Shown here: in pieces, positions 28,109-36,785 of the stretch | How the letters are laid out: every line of letters begins with the position of its first letter | Numbering within the stretch: position 1 is the stretch's first letter | Assembly (NCBI GenBank): GCA_041396125.1 | Contig: JAWKZG010000008.1 | Coordinates: forward strand, 178,303-242,302 | DNA from: JAWKZG01 sp041396125 | Lineage (GTDB): Bacteria; Pseudomonadota; Gammaproteobacteria; Competibacterales; Competibacteraceae | Direction: 5' to 3' | DNA: 64,000 nt | The notes under the pieces: generated by a model | Databases searched by the model: none | Told to the model about the DNA's origin: nothing | The model's input: the letters and a program-made list of their open reading frames with translations, nothing else | Made by a program: the position numbers and the translations under genes

Positions 28109-28456
28109 TTACGGTATCAGCGTCGTCAGTTCGGCAACCATCGCCCGGGTTTTATCATCGGGCAAACGCGGCATTGGCAGATGGGCTTGCGCCATCAGCA
28201 GAAACAGGTCTTCCTCGCTATCGATCCCCAGCCGCTGCATCGCCGTGACATCATCAATACGGCTTAAAGAAAAATCCAGCAGCGTTTTATAGTTTTGATT
28301 ATCAGCAGCTTCAGCCGCTTCGAAGGTTTCTACCAGATAGCGCAGTTCGGCATTGAATAACGCGTTGACAGAGGTATTGGTTTTCGCAGCGATGACCTTG
28401 GCGCGGCGCAGTAAATCCCGATCTACCGAGCCGGTAAAATTAGTCGTGCCAGACAT
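28109..28456 (-). CDS. Antitoxin with ribbon-helix-helix-like N-terminus
   Basis: 115 residues. The N-terminus FTGSVDRDLLRRAKVIAAKTNTSVNALFNAELRYL has the strand-helix-helix pattern of CopG/Arc-type DNA-binding proteins; the C-terminal half (DDVTAMQRLGIDSEEDLFLLMAQ) would wrap the toxin. It precedes the PIN-like gene in the usual antitoxin-first order. An inverted repeat just upstream of its start is a candidate self-operator. Confidence 0.68.
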   Translation of the reverse strand: MSGTTNFTGSVDRDLLRRAKVIAAKTNTSVNALFNAELRYLVETFEAAEAADNQNYKTLLDFSLSRIDDVTAMQRLGIDSEEDLFLLMAQAHLPMPRLPDDKTRAMVAELTTLIP

Positions 28457-28472
28457 AAGTACTCACCTTTTT

Positions 28473-28509
28473 CAACACATAATTAAGTGTAACACGGGGC
28501 TATGTGTTG
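28473..28509. promoter_or_regulatory. Inverted repeat upstream of the antitoxin gene (candidate TA operator)
   Basis: CAACACATA (28473-28481) and its exact inverse TATGTGTTG (28501-28509), with the near-palindrome ACACATAATTAAGTGT (28475-28490) overlapping the left arm. It starts 17 bp from the antitoxin start codon, where autoregulating antitoxins bind. Confidence 0.5.
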
Positions 28510-28542
28510 GATGCTGCGAGAGTGACATTCTCACCCGGAAAA

Positions 28543-29232
28543 TCACACCTGACTCGGTTCGCCTCGACCCAGCAGGTTGCGTTCCACGGTTTGCAGGTGA
28601 ACCAGCATGGCGCGGCGGGCCTGTTCGGGATCGCGTCGTAGCAGGGCATCCAGAATAGCCTGGTGCTCAATGCAGTAGGTTTGCCGTCGCTCTTCCGAGA
28701 ATGACCGCTTTTTCATGGCCAGCCAGAGCGGCTGATTGCGCAGTATGCGCATGATGTTGTGGATTTCGCGTAAGAACTCATTGCGGGCACAGATGAACAG
28801 GCGGTGATGAAATTCGGCGTCCCAGTGTTCGAAATCCGGCATGTCGGTGGCGCTGTTTGCGTTATTGCAGGCTTCCTGTACTGCATTCAGTTCCGATACG
28901 CTGGCATTGGTCGCGGCAAAAGCCGCTGCGGCAGGTTCGAGCAACTGGCGGATTTCCATCATATCCGCCGGGCTGATGCCTTCCATGCGTTTGATAATGG
29001 CAGCGAGTGCATTGCTGTTGGCTGCCGCCACAAACGTACCCCGGCCGATCTGGCGCGACAGGGTGCCTTCGGCTTCGAGCTGGCTCATGGCGCGGCGGAT
29101 GGTATTCCTGGCAACTCCGAATTCTTTGGCTAGATCACGCTCGGGCGGGATGCGGCTGTTGGCAGGCCACTGGCCGGTTTCGACGCGTTGACGCAAGAGC
29201 GCGACAATATCGTCAGCGAAAAGACGGGACAT
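28543..29232 (-). CDS. FadR-family (GntR) transcriptional regulator
   Basis: About 229 residues. A GntR winged helix (RIPPERDLAKEFGVARNTIRRAMSQLEAEGTLSRQIGRGTFV) is followed by an FCD-type helical ligand domain with the metal-binding set EFHHRLFICARN and IEHQAILDALLRRDPEQARRAMLVHLQ. The start at 29232 (MSRLFADD) is preceded by GGGAGA. It faces a long catabolic operon beginning at 29487 and most likely represses it until an organic acid is bound. Confidence 0.85.
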   Translation of the reverse strand: MSRLFADDIVALLRQRVETGQWPANSRIPPERDLAKEFGVARNTIRRAMSQLEAEGTLSRQIGRGTFVAAANSNALAAIIKRMEGISPADMMEIRQLLEPAAAAFAATNASVSELNAVQEACNNANSATDMPDFEHWDAEFHHRLFICARNEFLREIHNIMRILRNQPLWLAMKKRSFSEERRQTYCIEHQAILDALLRRDPEQARRAMLVHLQTVERNLLGRGEPSQV

Positions 29233-29314
29233 TACACAGCATCTCCCAATGGGGCCTTGCGGCCCGGAGTAATGTGATCCAATAGAGAACCAATTTAGCA
29301 CCGAATTGAAAAAA

Positions 29315-29407
29315 GGTCTAGTTTCAGGCTTGCAAATTGGCTTTTTTGCGCCTATATTTTAGCAAAAGTTCATAAAAAATAATGAAAGGTTCATTAATGG
29401 TCTAGTT
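29315..29407. promoter_or_regulatory. Direct repeats GGTCTAGTT in the FadR/FAH divergent promoter region
   Basis: GGTCTAGTT occurs at 29315-29323 and 29399-29407, 84 bp apart (eight helical turns), in an AT-rich divergent region of about 250 bp. These are candidate sites for the FadR-type regulator or for a looping repressor. Confidence 0.4.
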
Positions 29408-29463
29408 ATGAAGATCTAATACGAACTGGATACAAATACCGTCAAAGCCTAGGAGATTTCACT

Positions 29464-29490
29464 ATGATCACTCGTCTGGAGTCGCGGTGA
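29464..29490 (+). promoter_or_regulatory. Eight-codon leader ORF overlapping the FAH gene start
   Basis: ATG 29464 begins MITRLESR-stop behind a strong ribosome site (AGGAG at 29451). Its TGA overlaps the GTG start of the FAH gene by two bases (GTGA), so the strong site may serve to deliver ribosomes to the weakly initiated GTG. A lost base joining the two frames is the alternative. Confidence 0.4.
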
Positions 29491-30365
29491 AAGCGGCAAC
29501 CTTTACGCTGGCTGGCGAGCGCCGGGTCGGCAAGGTTGATGTCGCGAAACAAACGATCGCTGCATTTGATCTGCCGCTCGCTGCTGCTGCCACCGGCGTC
29601 GTGGCCCTGCTTGATTATCCGGCAGACGCACTGCCTGCAACGCTGACGCCGATACCGTTGGCCGAGGTGCAGCTTGAAGCACCGGTGCCCCGACCGGCGC
29701 GTAATGTGTTCTGCGTCGGCAAAAACTATTATGACCATGCCCATGAATTCTCCAGCAGTGGCTTCGATTCCAGCGCGGCGGCGGGTGCTATTCCGAAAGA
29801 GCCGATTATTTTTTCCAAGGTGCCGGAAAGCGTCATCGCGCATGGTGCCAATGTCATCATCGATCCTGCTGTCTCGACCGCCATCGATTATGAAGTCGAG
29901 CTGGCCGTCATCATTGGCAAAACAGGCCGTGGCATCAGCCGTCAGGATGCCTTCGATTACGTCTGGGGCTATACCATCATCAACGATGTGACCGCGCGCG
30001 ATCTGCAGGGCCGTTACAGCCAGTGGCTGGTCGGTAAATCGCAGGATACTTTCTGTCCGATGGGGCCGTGGGCGGTGACGCGGGATGAGGTCGATATCAG
30101 CCAGGCCGGCATTCGCTGCTGGGTCAATGATGAATTGCGCCAGGAGTCCAGACTCAGTCTGCTGATTTTCGATATCCCGACGATCATCGAGACCATTTCG
30201 GCTGGTGTCACGTTACACCCTGGCGATGTGATCGCAACCGGTACGCCGGCCGGTGTGGGCATAGGTTTCACGTCCCCGCGCTACCTGCAGGCAGGCGATA
30301 TTGTGCGGCTGGAAATCGATGGTATCGGCGTGCTGGAAAACCAGTTCGTGGAAAAAAATTCATGA
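29487..30365 (+). CDS. Fumarylacetoacetate hydrolase (FAH) family protein
   Basis: 292 residues, first gene of the catabolic locus. The FAH core begins at VPRPARNVFCVGKNYYDHAHEF, with metal ligands in IDYEVELAVIIGK (Glu) and TIINDVTARDLQ (Asp), FCPMGPW and the end signature HPGDVIATGTPAGVGIGF. Family members hydrolyse or decarboxylate ring-opened beta-diketo or 2-oxo acids, e.g. acylpyruvates. The N-terminal VKAATFTLAGERRVG fits the GTG start. It overlaps the next gene by 4 nt (ATGA). Exact reaction unknown. Confidence 0.85.
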   Translation: MKAATFTLAGERRVGKVDVAKQTIAAFDLPLAAAATGVVALLDYPADALPATLTPIPLAEVQLEAPVPRPARNVFCVGKNYYDHAHEFSSSGFDSSAAAGAIPKEPIIFSKVPESVIAHGANVIIDPAVSTAIDYEVELAVIIGKTGRGISRQDAFDYVWGYTIINDVTARDLQGRYSQWLVGKSQDTFCPMGPWAVTRDEVDISQAGIRCWVNDELRQESRLSLLIFDIPTIIETISAGVTLHPGDVIATGTPAGVGIGFTSPRYLQAGDIVRLEIDGIGVLENQFVEKNS

Positions 30366-31141
30366 CCAGTATCCGCTTTGCCAGCCTGATGCTCGAAGCA
30401 CAAGGCGAAGGCCCAGCGGTAGTGATGTTGCATGGCCTCGGGGCAACCTCAAACAGTTGGCAAACGCTGGTGCCGGCGCTGTCCGGTTATCGCATTATCC
30501 GGCCGGATCTGCCGGCTGCGGGTCGTTCACCGACGCCGCATGCGCCCATGAGCGTGGCCAGTCTGGCGGATACTGTCTTGCATGCGGTCGGGCAGCTCGG
30601 CGTGCAGCGGGCGCATTTTGTCGGTCATTCATTCGGTACCCTGATCTGCCAGCATATCGCGGTAAGCCGGCCGGAGTGTGTGGCCAGTCTGGCGCTGTTC
30701 GGACCGATCCGGGAACCGGCTGAAGCGGCCCGCGAGCGCCTGCGTGAGCGGGCACAACTGGCACGCAGCGAAGGGATGTGCGGGATTGCCGACCAGTTAT
30801 TGCAAACCGGGCTGTCGTCGGCTACTCAGATTGATAACCCCACTGCGCTGGCCTTTGTGCGCGAGAGCCATATGCGTCAGGATAAAGAAGGCTTTGCCCG
30901 TTCCTGCGAAACATTGGCGGCGGCCGAAGCGGTCGATCTGGCGCGGATTGCCTGTCCTGCACTGGTGGTCACCGGAACCGATGATGCGATTGCACCGCCC
31001 GGTGTCGCTTATGAGTTTGGCGATAAAATCGACGATTGCCGGGTGCTGATTTTGCCGCGTTGCGGCCATTGGACGCCGCTTGAAAAGCCGCAGGAATGCG
31101 CCAGCGCGCTCGCAGATTTTCTGCGATGTTCTACACTTTAG
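30362..31141 (+). CDS. Alpha/beta hydrolase (enol-lactonase-like)
   Basis: 259 residues. Oxyanion segment MLHGLGATSNSW, nucleophile elbow FVGHSFGTLI (Ser), acid in VTGTDDAIAPP (Asp) and histidine in LPRCGHWTPLEKP complete the catalytic triad. Closest in style to 3-oxoadipate enol-lactonases and 2-hydroxymuconate-type C-C hydrolases. Translationally coupled to the FAH gene, so it likely acts on the same pathway, by lactone or ester opening or C-C cleavage. Confidence 0.85.
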   Translation: MTSIRFASLMLEAQGEGPAVVMLHGLGATSNSWQTLVPALSGYRIIRPDLPAAGRSPTPHAPMSVASLADTVLHAVGQLGVQRAHFVGHSFGTLICQHIAVSRPECVASLALFGPIREPAEAARERLRERAQLARSEGMCGIADQLLQTGLSSATQIDNPTALAFVRESHMRQDKEGFARSCETLAAAEAVDLARIACPALVVTGTDDAIAPPGVAYEFGDKIDDCRVLILPRCGHWTPLEKPQECASALADFLRCSTL

Positions 31142-31237
31142 CCAAACAGCGCGGGCCGGCAGACTGCCGCAATTGAAGAAAACAGCGGCCTTAACCACAT
31201 CAATAAAGACCTGATTACTGAAGGTGCAGGAGGAGAC

Positions 31238-32559
31238 ATGCTGAGCAACGGCGAGCATTGGAATGGCAACGGCGCAAGTGAGGTGCTGTTCACCAATGTG
31301 CGGATTCTTGAAGCCAGCGGCGAATATCCGTATACGGGTGAGGTGCTGGTGCACGGTAACCGGATCAAACAGATCACGCGGGGTTCTTCCCGCTTCGGGG
31401 CCAGCAGTCACAGCGCAACCGTCATCGACGGTATGGGCGCAACCCTGATGCCGGGCATGATCGATGCTCATCTGCATTTATCCTGGAATAACGCCCCTGG
31501 CATCGAACCCATCCAGATGATGCCGCTGGAAGAACACATGCTGGTGACCATGGAAATGGCCCGGGTAGTACTGGATGCCGGGTTTACCGCCGGGCGCGGT
31601 GCGGCTGCGGCCAAAGCCGGCTGGACGTGGTGGCCAAGCGTTTTATTAACGAAGGCCGGTTTCCCGGTCCACGCTATCTGTCTGCCGGGCCGGAAATTAC
31701 CACGGTCGGCGGGCTGGGTGACTCGGCCCCTTCACATATCCCGCATGAAGGCCTGAACCTCGGCATTGTTGTGTCGGGCCCGGAAGAAGTGCGCCGGGTT
31801 GTGCGCACGCTGATCAAATACGGCGTGGATACCATCAAGCTCAATCTGTCCGGTGAGGAAATCACCGGCATGGGCGCTGAAGAAACACCAATGTCCGAGG
31901 AAGAACTGGTCATGGCGGTCAACGAAGCACGCTGCCGCAATAAAGGACTGGCTGCGCATGCCCGGTCCGCCGGTTCGATCAAGCAGTGTGTGCGTCATGG
32001 CATCAGCTATATCTATCACGCCTCGTTCGCCGATGAAGAAGCGCTCGATATGCTGGAGGCGGCCAAAGACCGGCATTTTGTCGCACCGGGCATTGCCTGG
32101 CTGATCAACACCGCCCGCAATGCTGGCGAATGGGGCATCAAGCCCGGTTCACGCATCACGGAATTGTACGAGCGTGAACTGGAAGCCTGCATCGACAGCA
32201 TGAAAAAAATGCACCGGCGCGGTATCCGGATTCTGATCGGCGGCGATTACGGTTTTGCCTGGACGCCGCAGGGCAGCAACGCACGCGATATCCAGTACTT
32301 TGTCGAAATGCTCGGGTTTTCCCCCATGGAAGCGATCATGTCAGCGACCAAACTGGGCGGTGAGATCATGGGCATGGGGCATGAACTGGGCATGATCAAA
32401 GAAGGTTATCTGGCGGACTTGCTGCTGATAGATGGCGACCCGGTCACAGATGTGCGCATGCTGCAGGATAAAAAACGCATCCTGGCAATCATGAAAGATG
32501 GCAAATTCCACAAAGCCCCGCGTATTAACGAGCAACGCCGTCGTCTGATGGCCAGCTGA
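31238..32559 (+). CDS. Amidohydrolase-family metal-dependent hydrolase, one frameshift
   Basis: Starts at ATG 31238 behind GGAGGAG. N-terminal beta-sandwich (VLFTNVRILEASGEYPYTGEVLV), metal-binding DAHLHLSW, later ligands KGLAAHARSAG and YIYHASFAD, and IGGDYGFAW near the barrel end, then LGMIKEGYLADLLLIDGDP: a complete amidohydrolase TIM barrel of about 440 residues. The frame breaks near 31621 where one C is missing (GCCGGCTGGAC for GCCGGCCTGGAC); the second half is open from 31627. Probably hydrolyses an amide, imide or lactam of the transported compound. Substrate unknown. Confidence 0.82.
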
Positions 32560-32575
32560 TGCCTTTATATCTGCT

Positions 32576-34684
32576 ATGAATGCGCTCGAACAGCCAACAG
32601 GTATTAGCAAACGGCAACTGTGGTGGCTGCTTTGGCTGCTGCTGGGCGCTGTTGTTGCCTGGTTGTTTCTGTCGGTCTGGCCTGATTGGCTGAAAGATGT
32701 CCTGAAGTCCAAAAAAGCGTTTGTCAGTGCGATCTTCAATGGCATCACACTGGCCGGTCTGTATTTTCTGGTTGCCAGCGGTTTCACGCTGGTATTCGGC
32801 CTGATGCGCAATGTCAATCTGGCGCATGGCTCGCTGTATTTGTTCGGCGCCTACATCGGTTATGAAGTCACCGAGCTTACCGGACAGTGGCTGCTGGGCG
32901 TTGCGGCGGGGTTTCTGGTATTGGCGGTGGTCGGCCTGCTGATGCAGATTCTGGTGTTCCGCCGGCTGGAAGGCGACGATCTGCGACAAACCCTGGTCAC
33001 TATCGGTATTTCTATCGTCGCGGCTGATCTAATGCTGTGGGTATGGACCGGCACGACCTATCAGATTCTGACCCCGGAATGGCTCGACGGTGCGGTGGAA
33101 TTGCCGATTATTTCCACGGTCCGCTCCAATGGCACCGTGGTTTATATTCGCTATCCGCTGTATCGGATCGTGGTTTTGCTGGCGGCGATAGCCATCGGTG
33201 TCGGACTGTGGCTGGCACTGAATAAATCGCGGATCGGCATGATGATCCGGGCCGGTGTTGATGACCGCGCCATGCTGGCAGCCAACGGCGTCAATGTGCA
33301 TGCGGTGTTCGCGCTGGTGTTCGCGGTCGGGGCCGGACTGGCCGGTTTTGCCGGTGTGGTTGGTGGTTCCGCTTTGTCGGTGGCACCGGGTGAAGACATC
33401 CGTTATTTACTGGCCTCGCTGGTGGTGGTCATCGTCGGTGGTATGGGCTCGATTACCGGCGCGGCCATTGGCGCACTGCTGATCGGTCTGGCCGAGCAGA
33501 TCGGTCTGGTGTACTTCTCTACCTATGGCATCGTGCTGACGTTTGTCATCATGGTGGTAACCCTGGCGATCCGCCCGCAAGGCATCATGGGGGTGGCACG
33601 ACCGGCTGCCGCCCGTTATTACCACGAAACCGAAACTGCCGACGGGATGGAAGACCCGGTGCCGGATCACACGACACCGTGGCTGCTGCGCGGTGGTGCC
33701 TGGCCTTACGGCATACTGGCGCTGTTGCTGCTGTTTCCGCTGGTGGCTTCGGATTTTGTGGTTTTTCAGATCGGCGCGTACTCGATCATTCTGGGTATTC
33801 TGGGCTTATCGCTGATGCTGCTGGCCGGGTACGGTGGCATGGTCAGTCTGGCCCAGATTACCGTTGCCGGTATTGCCGGTTACACGGTTGCCATCTTCGG
33901 CACTAACAGCATGGCGGTACACGGTTTCGGCTGGCCGTGGTGGATTCTGGTGCCGTTTGCAGTGTTGCTGGCAGCGCTGAGTGCCGCCCTGATCGGCGCG
34001 ATTGCCTCGCGTACCGAGGGCATCTACACCATCATGATCACGCTGGCGATTGCTACCGCCATGTATTATTTCACCAACCAGAACTACGCGCTGTTTAACG
34101 GTCATTCGGGCTTTGCCGGCATTCAGCCGCCGGAGCTGTGGGGCCTGTACCTGCGCGATCCGTGGCCGTTCTATTATGTTTGTCTGGGCTGCGGCCTGCT
34201 GACCTACGGCGCGGTTTTGTACTGCTCGCGCTCGACCTTTGGACTGGCTTTGCAGGCGATCCGGGACAATCCGCGCCGGATGGCAGCGCTGGGCTATGCC
34301 GTGAATACCCATAAAGTAACCGCTCATCTGCTGGCGGGCGCGATTGCCGGTATCGGCGGTGTGCTGCTGGTCTGGTTCAATGGCCGCATTTCACCCGGCA
34401 CGATAGGCGTGGACACGGCGATTAATATTCTGATTATTGCGGTCATTGGCGGTATGCGCTCGCCCATCGGGCCATTTATCGGCGCGCTGGTGTTTGTACT
34501 GTTGAACACTTTCGCCATTGATCTGGTCGGCGCGGCCCGTTTCAATTCTCTGATCGGGCTGGTGTTTTTGCTGATTGTATTCTTTTCGCCTGACGGCTTG
34601 CTGGGTTTGTGGAACAAATTCAAGCCGCTGCTGCGCCAGCCCTCGCTGCGCAGCGAAACTACCAGTCCCGAGCGTGCTTCTTAA
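32576..34684 (+). CDS. Fused LivH-LivM branched-chain-type ABC permease
   Basis: 702 residues joining both permeases of a HAAT/Liv transporter. Residues about 45-345 are LivH-like (NGITLAGLYFLVASGFTLVFGLMRNVNLAHGSLYLFGAY, GGMGSITGAAIGALLIG) and about 375-690 LivM-like (SLMLLAGYGGMVSLAQ, RTEGIYTIMITLA, SGFAGIQPPE, GIGGVLLVWFNG, GGMRSPIGPFIGA). A hydrophilic stretch (YYHETETADGMEDPV) links the halves. The fusion is in frame without sign of error. It brings a compound into the cytoplasm with LivK (34741) and the LivG/LivF ATPases downstream. Confidence 0.9.
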   Translation: MNALEQPTGISKRQLWWLLWLLLGAVVAWLFLSVWPDWLKDVLKSKKAFVSAIFNGITLAGLYFLVASGFTLVFGLMRNVNLAHGSLYLFGAYIGYEVTELTGQWLLGVAAGFLVLAVVGLLMQILVFRRLEGDDLRQTLVTIGISIVAADLMLWVWTGTTYQILTPEWLDGAVELPIISTVRSNGTVVYIRYPLYRIVVLLAAIAIGVGLWLALNKSRIGMMIRAGVDDRAMLAANGVNVHAVFALVFAVGAGLAGFAGVVGGSALSVAPGEDIRYLLASLVVVIVGGMGSITGAAIGALLIGLAEQIGLVYFSTYGIVLTFVIMVVTLAIRPQGIMGVARPAAARYYHETETADGMEDPVPDHTTPWLLRGGAWPYGILALLLLFPLVASDFVVFQIGAYSIILGILGLSLMLLAGYGGMVSLAQITVAGIAGYTVAIFGTNSMAVHGFGWPWWILVPFAVLLAALSAALIGAIASRTEGIYTIMITLAIATAMYYFTNQNYALFNGHSGFAGIQPPELWGLYLRDPWPFYYVCLGCGLLTYGAVLYCSRSTFGLALQAIRDNPRRMAALGYAVNTHKVTAHLLAGAIAGIGGVLLVWFNGRISPGTIGVDTAINILIIAVIGGMRSPIGPFIGALVFVLLNTFAIDLVGAARFNSLIGLVFLLIVFFSPDGLLGLWNKFKPLLRQPSLRSETTSPERAS

Positions 34685-34740
34685 GGCAATCTTTAAGAAG
34701 TCATTTAAAAACAGGTGTAATCACCAAACTGGAGGAACGT

Positions 34741-35982
34741 ATGATGATTCATAATCGCACATGGCTGGCGCTGGCTGTCGCAGCCGGTCTGGCCGGGCCG
34801 GCACTGGCTCAGGACACCATCAAGATCGGTGCGGTAGCCACCCTCGAAGGCGCTTTCACAGTACTCGGTGAAGACGGCATGCGAGGGGTCGAACTGGCTA
34901 TTCAGGAAGTCGGCTGCAAGGTTGCCTGTAAAACCATCGAGCTGATCAAAGGCTCGTCGGATGCTTCGCCGGACAGCGCGGTTGCGGCAACCCGCAAAAT
35001 CGTCGAGCAGAATGGCGTCAAAGTGGTGATCGGACCGCTGTCAGGGGACGAAGGGCTGGCGGTAAAAGACTATGCCAAGACCCAGCCGGACGTCACCTTT
35101 ATTAACGGCACGTCAGCCGCGCAGGACACCACTTTGCGTGATCCGGCACCAAATTTTTTCCGCTTCTCGACCGATGGCGCGCAGTGGATGGCCGGGCTGG
35201 GCACTTATGCCTACGAAGAGAAAGGCTATCGCACCGTGGCGACGGTGGCAGAAGATTATTCCTTCCCGTATACCCAGGTGATGGGCTTTATGGCCGAGTT
35301 CTGCAAAGCCGGCGGGCGGGTGCCGTCCAAATCCTGGGTGCCGATCGGCAATAAGGATTATTCCTCAGTAATCGCTGCGCTGCCCGATGATGTAGACGCG
35401 ATTTATGTCGCGCTGGGCGGGGCTGACGCGGTGAATTTCCTGTCCCAGTACCAACAGGCAGGCGGTTCAGCACCGCTGATTGGCGGTTCGATTACGGTTG
35501 ATCAAACGGTGTTGGGCTCGAAGGGTAAACAGCGTGATGTCGTGATCGGAACACCGGCTGCCGGCCCGATTGCCGATAATGACGACTCCGAGGCCTGGCA
35601 GAAATTCATGGCTGATTACAAAGCGACTTTCCCAGATGGCTTTCCGTCACCGTCGCTGTTCGCGCATGGTTATTATGTCGATACCAAAGCGGCGCTGCTG
35701 GCGCTGGAACAGGTCGGCGCTGATCTGTCCGATGGCGGCGTGAAGTTTCGCGAAGCCCTGCAGAACCTGAAATTCGAAACTCCGACTGGTATGGTCAGTC
35801 TGGACAAAAACCGCCAGGCGATTGCGGATATTTATCTGACCGAGGTTGCGGTAGGCGATGACGGCAATCTGTATAACAAACTGGTCAAAGTGATTCCACA
35901 GGTCAACCAGACCCTGGGCATCGATGAAGCCGAATTTCTCGCCCTGGGTAAAGTGGGCCGCGAGAATCCGGACTGCCCATAA
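34741..35982 (+). CDS. Liv-type ABC transporter substrate-binding protein
   Basis: Periplasmic ligand-binding protein of type I fold, about 413 residues. ATG 34741 lies right after GGAGGAACGT and gives a clean signal peptide (RTWLALAVAAGLAGPALAQ, cleavage before DTIKIGAV). The motifs IKIGAVATLEGAFTVLGEDGMRGVELAI, VVIGPLSGDEGLAV and FIRFST-like FFRFSTDGAQ are those of Peripla_BP_6 amino-acid, amide or urea binding proteins. Two cysteine pairs (GCKVACK; near C-terminus) may form disulfides. Ligand not deducible; the operon suggests an organic acid or amide. Confidence 0.9.
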   Translation: MMIHNRTWLALAVAAGLAGPALAQDTIKIGAVATLEGAFTVLGEDGMRGVELAIQEVGCKVACKTIELIKGSSDASPDSAVAATRKIVEQNGVKVVIGPLSGDEGLAVKDYAKTQPDVTFINGTSAAQDTTLRDPAPNFFRFSTDGAQWMAGLGTYAYEEKGYRTVATVAEDYSFPYTQVMGFMAEFCKAGGRVPSKSWVPIGNKDYSSVIAALPDDVDAIYVALGGADAVNFLSQYQQAGGSAPLIGGSITVDQTVLGSKGKQRDVVIGTPAAGPIADNDDSEAWQKFMADYKATFPDGFPSPSLFAHGYYVDTKAALLALEQVGADLSDGGVKFREALQNLKFETPTGMVSLDKNRQAIADIYLTEVAVGDDGNLYNKLVKVIPQVNQTLGIDEAEFLALGKVGRENPDCP

Positions 35983-36000
35983 CAGCGGTAAGCGCGCAGT

Positions 36001-36785
36001 ATGACTCTTAATGTTGCCGCGTCCCGGCTACAGGGTTCGGGCGCACATGCGCTCGAACTTGACGGGGTAGCGCGGCATTTTGGCGCACTGGTCGCCCTGT
36101 CCGGCATCAGCATGCGCATCGCAGCCGGCGAGCGACGGGCGGTGCTGGGCTCGAACGGTGCCGGCAAAACCACGCTGTTTAATGCGATTACCGGTGATTT
36201 CATGCCGAGCGCCGGCCGGATTCGTTTTTCGGTGAAGACATCACGGATTTCCCGGTCCACGAGCGTATCCGGCGGGGCTTGCGCCGGACCTATCAGATTT
36301 CACAATTATTCGGTGGCTTAAGCGTCAGCAACAGTATTTTTCTGGCTTGTCGCGGCGTCTCGCGGGGGCGTTTCTCGCTGCTGCGTCCCGGCCCGGATGA
36401 TGTCAACCAGGTGCAGGCCGAATCGATCCTGCACGCTACTCATCTCGACACGGTGCGCAACCGGCTGGTGGCCAGTCTGAGTCACGGTCAGCAACGCCAG
36501 CTCGAACTGGCGCTGGCGCTGGCGGGGGCGCCACGTTTTATTTTGTTCGACGAACCAGCCGCCGGTTTGTCGCCTACCGAGCGGCGTGATCTGGTGGAAA
36601 TCCTGAACGCGCTGCCCAAACACATCGGTTACATCATCATCGAACACGATCTCGATGTGGCACTGCGAGTGGCCGATTATGTCTCGATGATGCATAACGG
36701 CCGGGTTTTCAAAGAAGGCAGTCCCGACGAGATCGAAAACGACAGCGAAGTGCAGCAGATTTATCTGGGAGGTGGCCATGTCTGA
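36001..36785 (+). CDS. LivG-type ABC transporter ATPase, one frameshift
   Basis: About 261 residues. ALELDGVARHFGALVALSGISM, Walker A GSNGAGKTT, Q-loop region RTYQISQLF, signature LSHGQQRQLELALALAG, Walker B FILFDEPAAGLS and H-switch IIIEHDLDV are all present. The frame breaks near 36228, where one T of a run is missing (CGTTTTTCGG; restoring it gives RIRFFGEDITDF). It overlaps the start of the LivF-type gene by 8 nt. Confidence 0.88.
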
